The notes under the pieces were generated by a model. The model searched no databases. It was not told where the DNA came from and saw nothing but the letters and a program-made list of their open reading frames with translations. 64,000 bases of DNA from Microbacter sp. GSS18 (GTDB lineage Bacteria > Actinomycetota > Actinomycetes > Actinomycetales > Microbacteriaceae). How positions within the stretch are numbered: position 1 is the first letter of the stretch; every line of letters starts with the position of its first letter. Shown here piece after piece: positions 1 through 8,472 of the stretch. The position numbers and the translations under genes were made by a program. The DNA lies in the NCBI GenBank assembly GCA_029319145.1, contig CP119753.1:372001-436000 (forward strand). The letters run 5' to 3'.

Positions 1-2
1 AT

Positions 3-404
3 TCCCTCGAGCCCGGCTTCGGGCTGAGCCCCGGCGAGCCGGGAAACGCCCTGGTCGACACGGTCGCCGAGATCGAGCCGGCCGTGCTGGTGACCAAGCA
101 CGTCAACTCGGCCTTCTACGGCGACCCGGACCTGCACGCCTGGCTGCGCGATCGCGGCATCCGAGAGCTCGTGCTGTGCGGCATCCAGACCGACATGTGC
201 GTGGAGACGACCGCACGCATGGCCGGCAACCTCGGCTACGACGTGACGGTGGCGATCGACGCCACGCGCACGTTCGACCTGTCGGCGGAGGTCCCGGGCA
301 TCGGCACGGTGTCGCGATCCGCCGAGGACCTCATGGCGACGACGGCGCTTCAGCTGCAGGAGGGGGACTTCGCCCGCATCTCGGCCACGAGCGACCTGAT
401 CTAG
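3..404 (+). CDS. Isochorismatase-family cysteine hydrolase (5' end outside window)
   Basis: This is the C-terminal part of an alpha/beta Rossmann-like amidohydrolase of the isochorismatase/nicotinamidase family. The frame is open from the window edge to a TAG stop. The fragment carries the family signature VTKHVNSAFYG and then CGIQTDMCVETTAR, in which the Cys after DM is the expected nucleophile, with a following Thr/Arg helix. The family hydrolyses isochorismate, nicotinamide, ureas or related amides; the substrate cannot be chosen without the N-terminal half. It reads towards the SOS cassette but is separated from it by about 120 bp with its own LexA site, so it is probably a separate unit. 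Confidence 0.85.
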   Translation, partial: SLEPGFGLSPGEPGNALVDTVAEIEPAVLVTKHVNSAFYGDPDLHAWLRDRGIRELVLCGIQTDMCVETTARMAGNLGYDVTVAIDATRTFDLSAEVPGIGTVSRSAEDLMATTALQLQEGDFARISATSDLI

Positions 405-486
405 CAGACTGTCGAACATCCTGCACGGAAACCGTCGTTTCCGATGTCGGAGGCCACGCGTACCGTTCGAATCGACATTGAAGCAT

Positions 487-502
487 TAGAACATACGTTC
501 TA
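487..502. promoter_or_regulatory. LexA/SOS box upstream of imuA'
   Basis: The 16-bp site TAGAACATACGTTCTA is an imperfect palindrome containing GAAC-N4-GTTC, which matches the gram-positive/actinobacterial LexA operator core. It lies 23 bp before the preferred GTG start of imuA'. This predicts DNA-damage induction of the imuA'-imuB-dnaE2 cassette through LexA cleavage. Confidence 0.9.
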
Positions 503-524
503 CGATGTCGGGGTGGTGGTCGTC

Positions 525-1289
525 GTGCAGAGTGAAGCGCTCTCGACCGGTGCGGTGTCCGATGACACGGTGCCGGCAGGCGGTGCGCGCGGTGACGGTG
601 CGCGCGGTGACACCATGCAGCGGCTGCGCGACCAGGTCGCGCGCATCCAGGGGCGCCGACTCGACGAGCCCGTGCTGCCGGTCCACGACGCCCTCGCGCC
701 GCTGCTGCCCGGACGCGGGCTGCGGCCGGGAGCCGCATACTCGCTGCCCGGATCGACGTCCCTGCTGCTGGGACTGCTGGCCGTGCCGTCGCGATCGGGG
801 GCATGGTGCGGGGCCGTGGGCATGCCCCAGCTGGGAGTCGAGGCGGCCGACGCGATGGGGGTCGACCTGTCGCGGCTCGTGCTCGTCCCCGAGCCGGGCC
901 GGCGCTGGCTCGCCGTCACCGCGACGATCGCCGACGTGCTTCCCGTGGTCGCGGTGCGTCCGCGCGGTCGCGTGGCCGACGGCGAGGTGTCGCGACTGGC
1001 CGCGCGTCTGCGGGACCGGGGTGCGGTGCTCCTCGTCGACGGGCCGTGGCCGCAGGCCGAGGCGGTCCTGACGGTCGACCAGCCCGAGTGGCGCGGCCTC
1101 GGGCGGGGCCACGGCTACCTCGAGGGCCGGGCGGTGACGGTGACCTCGGCGAGCCGTCGGTGGCCGACGCCCCGTCGGGCGCGCGTCATGCTGCCCGACG
1201 CGCGGGGGGACGTCTCGCGTGCGCCCGACGCCGTGATGCCGGTCGAGCGCCCACACCTGGTGCCGCTGGCGGCGCGGGCGGCGGGCTGA
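525..1289 (+). CDS. imuA': ImuA' RecA-like accessory factor of the mutasome
   Basis: Small RecA-fold-like protein that opens the SOS mutagenesis cassette; in mycobacteria ImuA' partners ImuB and is needed for DnaE2-dependent lesion bypass. The P-loop area is degenerate (YSLPGSTSLLLGLL), followed by strands such as LVLVPEPGRRWL and VVAVRPRGRV. The open frame extends back to an ATG at 444, but that would place the SOS box inside the gene, so a GTG at 525 is preferred; ATG 615 is a further option because the first 30 residues are a low-complexity tandem repeat (GGARGDGARGD). Its stop is one base before imuB, indicating translational coupling. Identification rests on order and fold-like motifs. 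Confidence 0.8.
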   Translation: MQSEALSTGAVSDDTVPAGGARGDGARGDTMQRLRDQVARIQGRRLDEPVLPVHDALAPLLPGRGLRPGAAYSLPGSTSLLLGLLAVPSRSGAWCGAVGMPQLGVEAADAMGVDLSRLVLVPEPGRRWLAVTATIADVLPVVAVRPRGRVADGEVSRLAARLRDRGAVLLVDGPWPQAEAVLTVDQPEWRGLGRGHGYLEGRAVTVTSASRRWPTPRRARVMLPDARGDVSRAPDAVMPVERPHLVPLAARAAG

Positions 1290-1290
1290 C

Positions 1291-2910
1291 ATGTCTCCCG
1301 ATCCCGTGGCGCCCCCCGAGCGGAGTCTCGTGCTCTGGCTGCCGGACTGGCCGGTCGTGGCGTACCTGCGCGAGAAGGGCTCGGCGGCCGACGCCCGCGC
1401 GCCCCTCGCCGTCGTCGAGCGCAACGTCGTCGTGGCGTCCTCTCCCGCGGCGCTCGCCGACGGGGTGCGTCCCGGCCAGCGACGGCGCGACGCGCAGGCG
1501 CGGTGCCCGCTGCTGACGGTGATCCCGGCCGACCCGGCGCGCGATCACCGGGCGTTCGCCCCCGTGATCTCGCACATCGAGCAGCTCGCACCCGGCGTGC
1601 AGCCGGTCCACCCCGGCCTGTGCGCGCTGCGCGCACGCGGACCCGCCCGCTACTACGGCGGCGAGGATCGCGCCGCGCGCACGATCCTCGCCGCGCTCGC
1701 CGAGGACGGACTCGCCGGCGCCCGCGCAGCGGTGGCCGACGGGCCCTTCACGGCGGAGCAGGCTGCCATGCTCGCCACGAGCGCGGCGGAGCCCGTGTTC
1801 ACGGTTCCGGCCGGCGGGTCCGCCGGATTCCTCGCGCCGCTCTCGGTGGCGGCGCTCGGCCAGTCGTCCCTGCTCGGCGTGGTGGCGACGTCGCGGGACG
1901 TCCCGCCCGCCGACCTCGTGAGCCTGCTCGCCCGCCTGGGCGTGCAGACCCTGGGCCAGTTCGCCGGCATGGACCCGGAACGCGTGCGCGAGCGCTTCGG
2001 CGAGCGCGGCGTGCGCCTGCACGCTCTCGCCGCGGGCCGCGATTCGCAGCCGGTCCGCCCGCGCACTCCGCCGCCCGAGCTGCATCGCGAGATCGCGTTC
2101 GAGCCGCCGCTCGAGCTCGCCGACCAGGTCGCGTTCGGCATGCGCGTCGCCGCCGAGGAGTTCATCTCGGGTCTGGGGGCGGTCGACCTCGTGTGCACCG
2201 AGCTGCGCGTCGAGCTCACCGGCGACCGGGGCGAGCGCAGCGAGCGCGTGTGGCTGCATCCGGCGTCCTTCGACGCATCGGCGGTGGTCGACCGGGTCCG
2301 CTGGCAGCTCGCCGAGGAGGCCGAAGGGCTGCGCAGCGCCGTGGCGCTGGTGCGGATCTCTCCCGAGGCGGTGGACGACGCATCCCACCACGCTCCGGCG
2401 ATCTTCGGCTCCGGTCCCGAGGAGCGCGTGCACCACGCGCTGTCGCGCGTGCAGGCGATGCTCGGGCATCGGGGCGTGCTCACCCCCGATGTCGGCGGCG
2501 GCCGGTGGCTCGCCGAGCGCCAGGTGCTGGTGCCGTGGGGCGACCGGCACGAGAAGGGGCGCGCGGGGCTCGCCGCCGAGCGTGCCAGGCCGTGGCCGGG
2601 GAGCCTCCCCGACCCGCTGCCGGCGACGGTCTTCACGCCGCAGCGCCCCGTCGAGGTGACCTCGCAGGGCGGATTCGCCGTCGACATCGACGAGCGGGGG
2701 ACGCTCTCGGCGGTGCCGGCGCAGCTGGGGCTCGGCGATCGCGTCCTCGGGATCGCGTCGTGGGCGGGGCCGTGGCCGGTGAACGAACGCGGGTGGGATC
2801 CCGCCCGGGCGCGGCGCGCCCACCGGTTCCAGGTCGTGGATGCCGACGGCACGGCGTGGCTGCTGGTGTGCGAGGCCGGGGCATGGGCCGCGGAGGCGAC
2901 GTATGACTGA
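1291..2910 (+). CDS. imuB: ImuB, inactive Y-family polymerase-like clamp adaptor
   Basis: Y-family DNA polymerase homologue of 539 residues. The N-terminal palm (LVLWLPDWPVVA) and the second palm motif (QPVHPGLCALRARG) lack the acidic triad of active DinB enzymes, as is known for ImuB, which works as a hub linking the beta clamp, ImuA' and DnaE2. A helix-hairpin-helix-like segment (LVSLLARLGVQTLGQFAGM) and little-finger region follow, and the C-terminal third is a binding extension. It starts one base after imuA' and ends 30 bp before dnaE2, so all three genes form one LexA-controlled operon. Confidence 0.93.
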   Translation: MSPDPVAPPERSLVLWLPDWPVVAYLREKGSAADARAPLAVVERNVVVASSPAALADGVRPGQRRRDAQARCPLLTVIPADPARDHRAFAPVISHIEQLAPGVQPVHPGLCALRARGPARYYGGEDRAARTILAALAEDGLAGARAAVADGPFTAEQAAMLATSAAEPVFTVPAGGSAGFLAPLSVAALGQSSLLGVVATSRDVPPADLVSLLARLGVQTLGQFAGMDPERVRERFGERGVRLHALAAGRDSQPVRPRTPPPELHREIAFEPPLELADQVAFGMRVAAEEFISGLGAVDLVCTELRVELTGDRGERSERVWLHPASFDASAVVDRVRWQLAEEAEGLRSAVALVRISPEAVDDASHHAPAIFGSGPEERVHHALSRVQAMLGHRGVLTPDVGGGRWLAERQVLVPWGDRHEKGRAGLAAERARPWPGSLPDPLPATVFTPQRPVEVTSQGGFAVDIDERGTLSAVPAQLGLGDRVLGIASWAGPWPVNERGWDPARARRAHRFQVVDADGTAWLLVCEAGAWAAEATYD

Positions 2911-2940
2911 GGGAGTGTCCCTGACGGGCGGGGGCGGCTG

Positions 2941-5900
2941 ATGGGCTTCAACAACCCGGGAGTGCCGTGGTCCGAGATGGAGCGGATCCTCAGCGACCGC
3001 CGACGACCGGGAGGGCCGCCCGCCGGCGCCGACGGCGGCGACAGCCCGGCGTGGTCGCACAAGCGCGGTCCGTACGTTCCGCCGCCGATCGAGCGTCCCG
3101 CCGACACCGTGCCCTACGCCGAGCTGCACGCGCATTCGTCGTTCTCGTTCCTCGACGGCGCCTCCTCTCCCGAGGAGCTCGCCGAAGAGGCCGAGCGACT
3201 GGGCCTGCACGCCCTCGCGATCACCGACCACGACGGGTTCTACGGCATCGTGCGCTTCGCCGAGGCCGCAGAGTCGCTGGCCCTCAAGACCGTGTTCGGA
3301 GCCGAGCTGTCGCTCGAGCTGCCCGCACCGCAGAACGGCGAGGCCGACCCGGTCGGCGCCCACCTGCTCGTGCTCGCCCGCGGCGAAGAGGGCTACCACC
3401 GGCTGGCCTCGGCCCTCACGCATGCGCAGCTGGCCGGGCGCGAGAAGGGCAGGCCCGTCTACGACCTCGACGAGCTCGCCGCGCAGGGGCGCGATCACTG
3501 GGTGGTGCCGACCGGATGCCGCAAGGGCGCCGTACGGCGCGCGCTCGCCGCCGAGGGGGCGGGCGCCGCCGCGCGCGAGCTCGACCGCCTCGTCGCGCTG
3601 TTCGGTCGTGATGCCGTCCACGTCGAGCTCATCGACCACGGCGATCCGCTCGACACGCGCCACAACGACATGCTCGCGGGCCTCGCGCGCGATCGGGGCC
3701 TGCCGCTCGTGGCGACCAACAACGTCCACTACGCCGTGCCCGAGCGGCAGCTGCTGGCCGCCGCCGTCGCCGCCGTGCGGGCGAACCGCGGCATGGACGA
3801 GCTCGACGGGTGGCTGCCCGCGCATGCCGGCGCCCACCTGCGCTCGGGCGCCGAGATGGCCGAGCGGTTCGCGCGGCATCCGGATGCCGTTGCGCGCACG
3901 GTGACCCTCGCCGACGAGCTCGCCTTTCCGCTGCGCCGCGCCAAGCCCGCGCTGCCGAAGCAGGAGGTGCCCGATGGCCACACGCCCATGTCGTGGCTGC
4001 GGCACCTGGTGTGGGAGGCGGTGCCCCGCAAGTACCCGGACCTCACGCCCGCGAATCGCGCGCGCATCGAGAAGGAACTCGGGGTCATCGAGCTGAAGGA
4101 CTTCCCGGGCTACTTCCTCATCGTCCACGGCATCGTGCAGGAGGCGCGCCGGCGCGGCATCCTGTGCCAGGGGCGCGGGTCGGCCGCGAACAGCGCCATC
4201 TGCTATCTGCTCGACATCACCGCCGTCGACGCGATCGCGTACGATCTGCCGTTCGAGCGGTTCCTGTCGAGCCTGCGAGACGAGGAGCCCGACATCGACG
4301 TCGACTTCGACTCCGACCGCCGCGAGGAGATCATCCAGTGGGTCTACGCCACGTACGGGCGCGAGCGGGCGGCGCAGGTCGCGAACGTCATCCAGTACCG
4401 GCCGAAGAACGCCATCCGCGACATGGCGAAGGCCCTCGGGCACTCGCCGGGGCAGCAGGACGCGTGGTCTAAGCAGGTCGAGGGGTGGGGTGCGAAGCTC
4501 GAGACCCCGGGGGAGCACGACATTCCGGACCGCGTGCTGCAGTACGCCACCGAGCTGCTGAAGGCGCCGCGGCACCTCGGCATCCACTCCGGCGGCATGG
4601 TGCTCACCGACCGGCCGGTGGGCGAGGTCGTGCCCATCGAGCACGCGCGCATGGAGGATCGCACCGTCATCCAGTGGGACAAGGACGACGCGGCGTGGAT
4701 GGGCCTGGTGAAGTTCGACCTGCTGGGCCTCGGGATGCTGGCGGCGCTGCAGTACTGCTTCGACATGATCCGCGCCTCGACGGGCGAGGACTGGGAGCTG
4801 TCGACGCTGCCGAAGGAGGAGCAGGCCGTCTACGACATGCTCTGCCGGGCCGATTCCATCGGGGTGTTCCAGGTCGAGTCGCGCGCGCAGATGGGGCTGC
4901 TGCCGAGGCTGCAGCCGCGACGGTTCTACGACCTCGTGATCGAGATCGCCCTCATCCGGCCAGGACCCATCCAGGGCGGTGCGGTGCATCCGTTCGTCCG
5001 CCGCAAGCTCGGACTCGAGAAGGTGACCTATGCGCATCCCAAGCTGAAGCCGGTCCTCGAGCGCACGCTCGGCATCCCGGTCTTCCAGGAGCAGCTCATG
5101 CAGATGGCGATGGCCGTGGGGGAGTGCACGGGCGAGGACGCCGACCTGCTGCGCCGCGCCATGGGGTCCAAGCGGGGTGTCGAGCGCATCGAGTCGCTCA
5201 AGGCGAAGCTGTACGAGGGGATGGCCTCGAACGGCCTCGTGGGCGAGGAGGCGGATGCCATCTACGCCAAGATCCAGGCGTTCGCGAACTTCGGGTTCGC
5301 CGAGTCCCACTCGCTGTCGTTCGCGCTGCTGGTGTACGCCTCGTCGTGGATCAAGCTGCACTATCCCGCCGCGTTCCTCGCGGGGCTTCTGCGCGCGCAG
5401 CCCATGGGCTTCTACTCGCCCGCGACCCTCGTCGGCGATGCGCGCCGGCACGGCGTCGAGGTGCGCCGCCCGGATCTGCACGCGTCGGGAGTGGAGGCGG
5501 TGCTCGAGCCGGTTTCTCCTGTTCTCGCGTCGGACGCCGGCGTCGATCCCACGGGCATGGAAGCCTGCGCCCATCGCGTCCAGCCGCCGGTGGGGCCCTT
5601 CGACGTGAACGCGCCGGACGAGTCCGCCGCGCACCGCCGGGACGGACGGTTCGCGGTGCGGCTGGGGCTCGCGGGGGTCAAGGGCGTCGGGAAGGTGGCG
5701 GCCCAGCGCATCGTCGCCGCGCGCGAGGCGGACGGGGAGTTCCGCGACCTGCGAGACCTCGTCCGCCGCACGAGCGTCACGGCCGCCCAGGTCGAGGCGC
5801 TCGCCACGGCGGGGGCGTTCGAGTGCCTGGGCATCACGCGGCGCGAGGGCATCTGGCTCGCGGGGGCCGCGGCGCAGGACCGGCCGGAGTTCCTGCCCGA

Positions 5901-6354
5901 CTCGCTCGTGTCGGTGCAGCCGCCGCTGTTCACCGACCCCACCTCCTACGAGCGGCTCGCATCCGACCTGTGGGCGACGGGCATCTCCACCGACGACCAT
6001 CCCATGACCCACTACCGCTCGGGCCTGGACGCCCGGGGCGTGCTCACCTCGCGCGAGCTGCGCTCTCACGAGACCGGCCGCAGGGTCGAGGTCGCGGGGC
6101 TCGTGACGCACCGGCAGCGGCCGGCGACGGCATCCGGGGTCACGTTCCTCAACCTCGAGGACGAGCACGGGCTCGTCAACGTCATCTGCTCGGTCGGGGT
6201 CTGGAATCGCTATCGCCGCGTCGTGCGGGACGCGCCGGCGCTCATCGTGCGCGGGATGCTGGAACGTTCGGTCGAGGGCGTCACCAACCTGCTCGCCGAC
6301 CGGTTCGACGATCTGCGGGTGGGGGTGCAGCATCAGTCGCGCGATTTCCGGTGA
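2941..6354 (+). CDS. dnaE2: Error-prone DNA polymerase III alpha subunit DnaE2
   Basis: C-family polymerase of 1137 residues, close to the usual DnaE2 length. The PHP domain starts at about residue 59 with ELHAHSSFSFLDG. The palm carries the catalytic acidic motif PDIDVDF (about 450-456). Fingers and thumb follow (RRAMGSKRG, FANFGFAESHS), then an HhH segment (GVKGVGKVAAQRI) and an OB-fold (RVEVAGLVTHRQRP). It performs translesion synthesis with ImuA'/ImuB and is the source of SOS mutagenesis in actinobacteria. The ATG was chosen because it follows a G-rich ribosome site and begins the conserved MGFNNP(G)VPW leader typical of the family. Confidence 0.96.
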   Translation: MGFNNPGVPWSEMERILSDRRRPGGPPAGADGGDSPAWSHKRGPYVPPPIERPADTVPYAELHAHSSFSFLDGASSPEELAEEAERLGLHALAITDHDGFYGIVRFAEAAESLALKTVFGAELSLELPAPQNGEADPVGAHLLVLARGEEGYHRLASALTHAQLAGREKGRPVYDLDELAAQGRDHWVVPTGCRKGAVRRALAAEGAGAAARELDRLVALFGRDAVHVELIDHGDPLDTRHNDMLAGLARDRGLPLVATNNVHYAVPERQLLAAAVAAVRANRGMDELDGWLPAHAGAHLRSGAEMAERFARHPDAVARTVTLADELAFPLRRAKPALPKQEVPDGHTPMSWLRHLVWEAVPRKYPDLTPANRARIEKELGVIELKDFPGYFLIVHGIVQEARRRGILCQGRGSAANSAICYLLDITAVDAIAYDLPFERFLSSLRDEEPDIDVDFDSDRREEIIQWVYATYGRERAAQVANVIQYRPKNAIRDMAKALGHSPGQQDAWSKQVEGWGAKLETPGEHDIPDRVLQYATELLKAPRHLGIHSGGMVLTDRPVGEVVPIEHARMEDRTVIQWDKDDAAWMGLVKFDLLGLGMLAALQYCFDMIRASTGEDWELSTLPKEEQAVYDMLCRADSIGVFQVESRAQMGLLPRLQPRRFYDLVIEIALIRPGPIQGGAVHPFVRRKLGLEKVTYAHPKLKPVLERTLGIPVFQEQLMQMAMAVGECTGEDADLLRRAMGSKRGVERIESLKAKLYEGMASNGLVGEEADAIYAKIQAFANFGFAESHSLSFALLVYASSWIKLHYPAAFLAGLLRAQPMGFYSPATLVGDARRHGVEVRRPDLHASGVEAVLEPVSPVLASDAGVDPTGMEACAHRVQPPVGPFDVNAPDESAAHRRDGRFAVRLGLAGVKGVGKVAAQRIVAAREADGEFRDLRDLVRRTSVTAAQVEALATAGAFECLGITRREGIWLAGAAAQDRPEFLPDSLVSVQPPLFTDPTSYERLASDLWATGISTDDHPMTHYRSGLDARGVLTSRELRSHETGRRVEVAGLVTHRQRPATASGVTFLNLEDEHGLVNVICSVGVWNRYRRVVRDAPALIVRGMLERSVEGVTNLLADRFDDLRVGVQHQSRDFR

Positions 6355-6409
6355 ACGGTGCTCGAGCCCGCCGCGGTGCTGCCCAGGAGCCGATGGGGGA
6401 GGCCCCGGG

Positions 6410-6415
6410 TAGCGT
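6410..6415 (+). promoter_or_regulatory. -10 element for a leaderless start (zinc-ribbon nuclease)
   Basis: TAGCGT followed by exactly seven bases and then ATG at 6423. The spacing puts transcription initiation at or next to the start codon, so the mRNA should be leaderless. The same layout recurs through the window. Confidence 0.6.
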
Positions 6416-6422
6416 TCGCGGC

Positions 6423-7388
6423 ATGCCGGAGCGGGTGCAGGACTGGTGGGCGAGACGCCAGTTCTCGCGCGGTCGCGCCGTGCCGTACGAGGTCGGCACC
6501 TACCGCGACGCGTGGGCACCGTATCCGGTCCTGATCCGCCAGTACCATCCCGACCTCAACGCCGGCATCACCCTCACGCAGATCCCGCCGGCCGCCGACG
6601 TGCTGCTGCTGTGGCAGTGCGACACCGGCCACCTGTTCGTCGCCACGCCGACCGAGCAGCGGTCGCGCCCGACGCGCGAGCGGCGGAGGTCGGTGTGGTG
6701 CCCGGAGTGCGCTGCCCTCGCGAATCCGCCACGCGTGCGGATGCCGGACACCGGCGCGTTCGTCATGCAGGATCCGGCGGCCGGAGCCCTCGGTCCGCAG
6801 GATTCGACCGCCGGTGCCGCCCCTGCTGCCGCCGCTGTCGGCGCCCCCGCCGCCGGCACGACCGCGCCGCGGGCCGCGCAGCGGTCGGCGAGCGGACGCG
6901 CGCGGGCTTCACGACGCGCTCGCGGAGTGTGCGCCGAGACCCCGGATCTGCCCGTGGGGGAGCCGTTCCTCAGCGCGTGCGCGCCGGTCCCGGCATCCGC
7001 CGTCGAGGCGCGCCTGCGCGCCGACCTGTTCGCGCGGCTCGCGGTGACCGAGGGCCTGAACGCGGTGCGCGTGGCACGCCCGTTCTTCGACCACGTCGAG
7101 GTGTGGCCCGACATCCTGCTGCCCGAGCTGCGCGTCGCGATCGAGTACGACAGCACGGGGAGACACGGCCTCGAGCATGTCGGCAAGCGCGAGGACGCCG
7201 ACCGGCGCAAGGACCGCGCGCTGCGCGCCGCGCACTGGGAGGTCGTCCGGCTTCGCACCGGCCGGCTCGAGAAGCTCGGTCCGCACGACCTGCAGCTGGC
7301 CGCCTGGAACGGCACGGCGCTGTCACGCCTGCTGGACGTGCTCCGCGAGGTCCGCGGGCCGCTCATGATCGATGCGTATCTGCGCTGA
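6423..7388 (+). CDS. Zinc-ribbon plus PD-(D/E)XK endonuclease-like protein
   Basis: A 321-residue two-domain protein. The N-terminal part has a treble-clef/zinc-ribbon pattern with C66, H70, C93 and C96 (WQCDTGH ... WCPEC). A Pro/Ala/Thr-rich linker follows (about 110-185). The C-terminal part resembles Vsr/DUF559-type restriction-like nucleases: WPDILLPELRVAIEYD places D230, E241 and D243 in the expected PD-x-ExD pattern, then a basic helix (DADRRKDRALRAAHW) and VVRLRTG. It begins 68 bp after dnaE2 from its own leaderless promoter. A role in DNA repair or restriction is inferred from fold and neighbours only. Confidence 0.75.
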   Translation: MPERVQDWWARRQFSRGRAVPYEVGTYRDAWAPYPVLIRQYHPDLNAGITLTQIPPAADVLLLWQCDTGHLFVATPTEQRSRPTRERRRSVWCPECAALANPPRVRMPDTGAFVMQDPAAGALGPQDSTAGAAPAAAAVGAPAAGTTAPRAAQRSASGRARASRRARGVCAETPDLPVGEPFLSACAPVPASAVEARLRADLFARLAVTEGLNAVRVARPFFDHVEVWPDILLPELRVAIEYDSTGRHGLEHVGKREDADRRKDRALRAAHWEVVRLRTGRLEKLGPHDLQLAAWNGTALSRLLDVLREVRGPLMIDAYLR

Positions 7389-7455
7389 TGCGCGCAGCTC
7401 GATCCCTCTCAGCGGGCGCCTGTGGATGAATCGGGCGGGGCCCGCCGGGACCGAG

Positions 7456-7461
7456 TAGCTT
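7456..7461 (+). promoter_or_regulatory. -10 element upstream of small membrane protein
   Basis: TAGCTT followed by seven bases and an ATG at 7469 that opens no plausible gene. Transcription probably starts there and gives a leader of about 45 nt that contains the strong ribosome site before 7512. Confidence 0.4.
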
Positions 7462-7511
7462 CTCGCCCATGCGGATGCCGATGCGCACGTGCATCGAGGA
7501 GGGGGGCGGTC

Positions 7512-7691
7512 ATGTCCGAGTCGACCGCGGACGCCAGCGGCACCGATCGCCCGACGAGCTTCGTCGTCGCCGTCATCGTGACGCAGCGGGTGGGCGCGTG
7601 GCGGCTGATCGTCGCCACGACGATCCTCACGACGGCGTCGTGGGTCGGATACTGCGCGTTCGCCGTCGTCTTCATCGCCGGGCCGTCGTAG
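7512..7691 (+). CDS. Small single-span membrane protein
   Basis: A 59-residue protein preceded by a strong Shine-Dalgarno stretch (GAGGAGGGGGG). Residues 1-17 are polar (MSESTADASGTDRPTS), residues 18-57 are hydrophobic with one or two membrane segments (FVVAVIVTQ; LIVATTILTTASWVGYCAFAVVFIAG). No family is recognised. It stands alone between the nuclease and phzF on the plus strand. Confidence 0.55.
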   Translation: MSESTADASGTDRPTSFVVAVIVTQRVGAWRLIVATTILTTASWVGYCAFAVVFIAGPS

Positions 7692-7791
7692 CCGGGCGAT
7701 GGCCTCCACGAGGGTGCGCGACGCCTCGGGAAGGATCGCGGATCCGGCTTGTGGAGTTGGCGGCCGGGGTGCCCGCTGACAAGATCGACCC

Positions 7792-8469
7792 ATGGGCGTC
7801 CTGGTCAACGTGGTCAATGTGTTCGTCGACACCGACGGCGAGCACGGCAATCCGCTCGGGATCGTATGGGCGTCGACGTCGACCAAGGGCCGCGAGCAGG
7901 AGATCTCCGCCGATCTCGGGTTCAGCGAGACGGTGTTCATCGATCAGATCGCCGGCACCGGCATCCGCGCGCGGATCTTCACGCCGACCCGCGAGCTTCC
8001 GTTCGCGGGGCACCCGACCGTCGGCGTCGCCGCGTGGCTGCGGGCGTCGGGGGACGACATCCGCACGGTGACGGTCCCCGCGGGCATCGCCCGCGTCCGC
8101 GTGGACGAGGACCGGGTGTTCGTCACCGGCAGGCCCGAGTGGGCGCCCGACTTCCTGTGCGAAGAGCTCGCCACGCCGCGGGACGTCGAGCTGGTCGACC
8201 CCGACGCCTACGGGTACGGAAAGCACTACGTCTGGGCGTGGATCGACCGGGACGCCGGCTCCGTCCGCGCACGCATGTTCGCCCCCGAGCTCGGGATCCG
8301 CGAGGACGCGGCCACCGGCTCGGGTGCCATGCGCCTGACCGCCGCCGTCGGCCGCGACCTCCGCATCCGGCAGAGCGAGGGGTCCGAGATCTTCACGCGC
8401 GTCCTGCCCGGTGGCCAGATCGAGGTCGGCGGTCGCGTGTCCGAGGCCCGGCTGGCCGAGATCGGCTGA
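7792..8469 (+). CDS. PhzF-family isomerase/epimerase-like protein
   Basis: PhzF/DapF-like fold enzyme of 225 residues, shorter than the usual 260-300. It keeps the catalytic glutamate motif (GFSETVFI, about residue 46), the substrate-loop motif FAGHPTVGVAAWL and the C-terminal REDAATGSGA loop, so isomerase chemistry is plausible. PhzF proper isomerises DHHA in phenazine synthesis, but no phenazine genes are nearby and most genomic homologues have unknown substrates. The missing length lies between the two lobes. It converges on the DUF2804 gene with only three bases between stops. Confidence 0.88.
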   Translation: MGVLVNVVNVFVDTDGEHGNPLGIVWASTSTKGREQEISADLGFSETVFIDQIAGTGIRARIFTPTRELPFAGHPTVGVAAWLRASGDDIRTVTVPAGIARVRVDEDRVFVTGRPEWAPDFLCEELATPRDVELVDPDAYGYGKHYVWAWIDRDAGSVRARMFAPELGIREDAATGSGAMRLTAAVGRDLRIRQSEGSEIFTRVLPGGQIEVGGRVSEARLAEIG

Positions 8470-8472
8470 GCG

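Noticed and set aside
444..524. Longest imuA' start at ATG 444
   Set aside because: It would place the LexA box inside the coding region and adds a non-conserved 27-residue extension.
580..614. Tandem 15-bp repeat in the imuA' 5' region
   Set aside because: Only two copies, in phase with the reading frame; more likely slippage in a GC-rich stretch than a regulatory site.
1186..6519. 1777-codon open frame antisense to the imu cassette
   Set aside because: It is a mirror of the codon bias of imuB and dnaE2; its composition is Arg/Gly/His/Asp-rich with no domain. The same applies to the long antisense frames at 22245-26240, 20003-22219 and 57385-59355.
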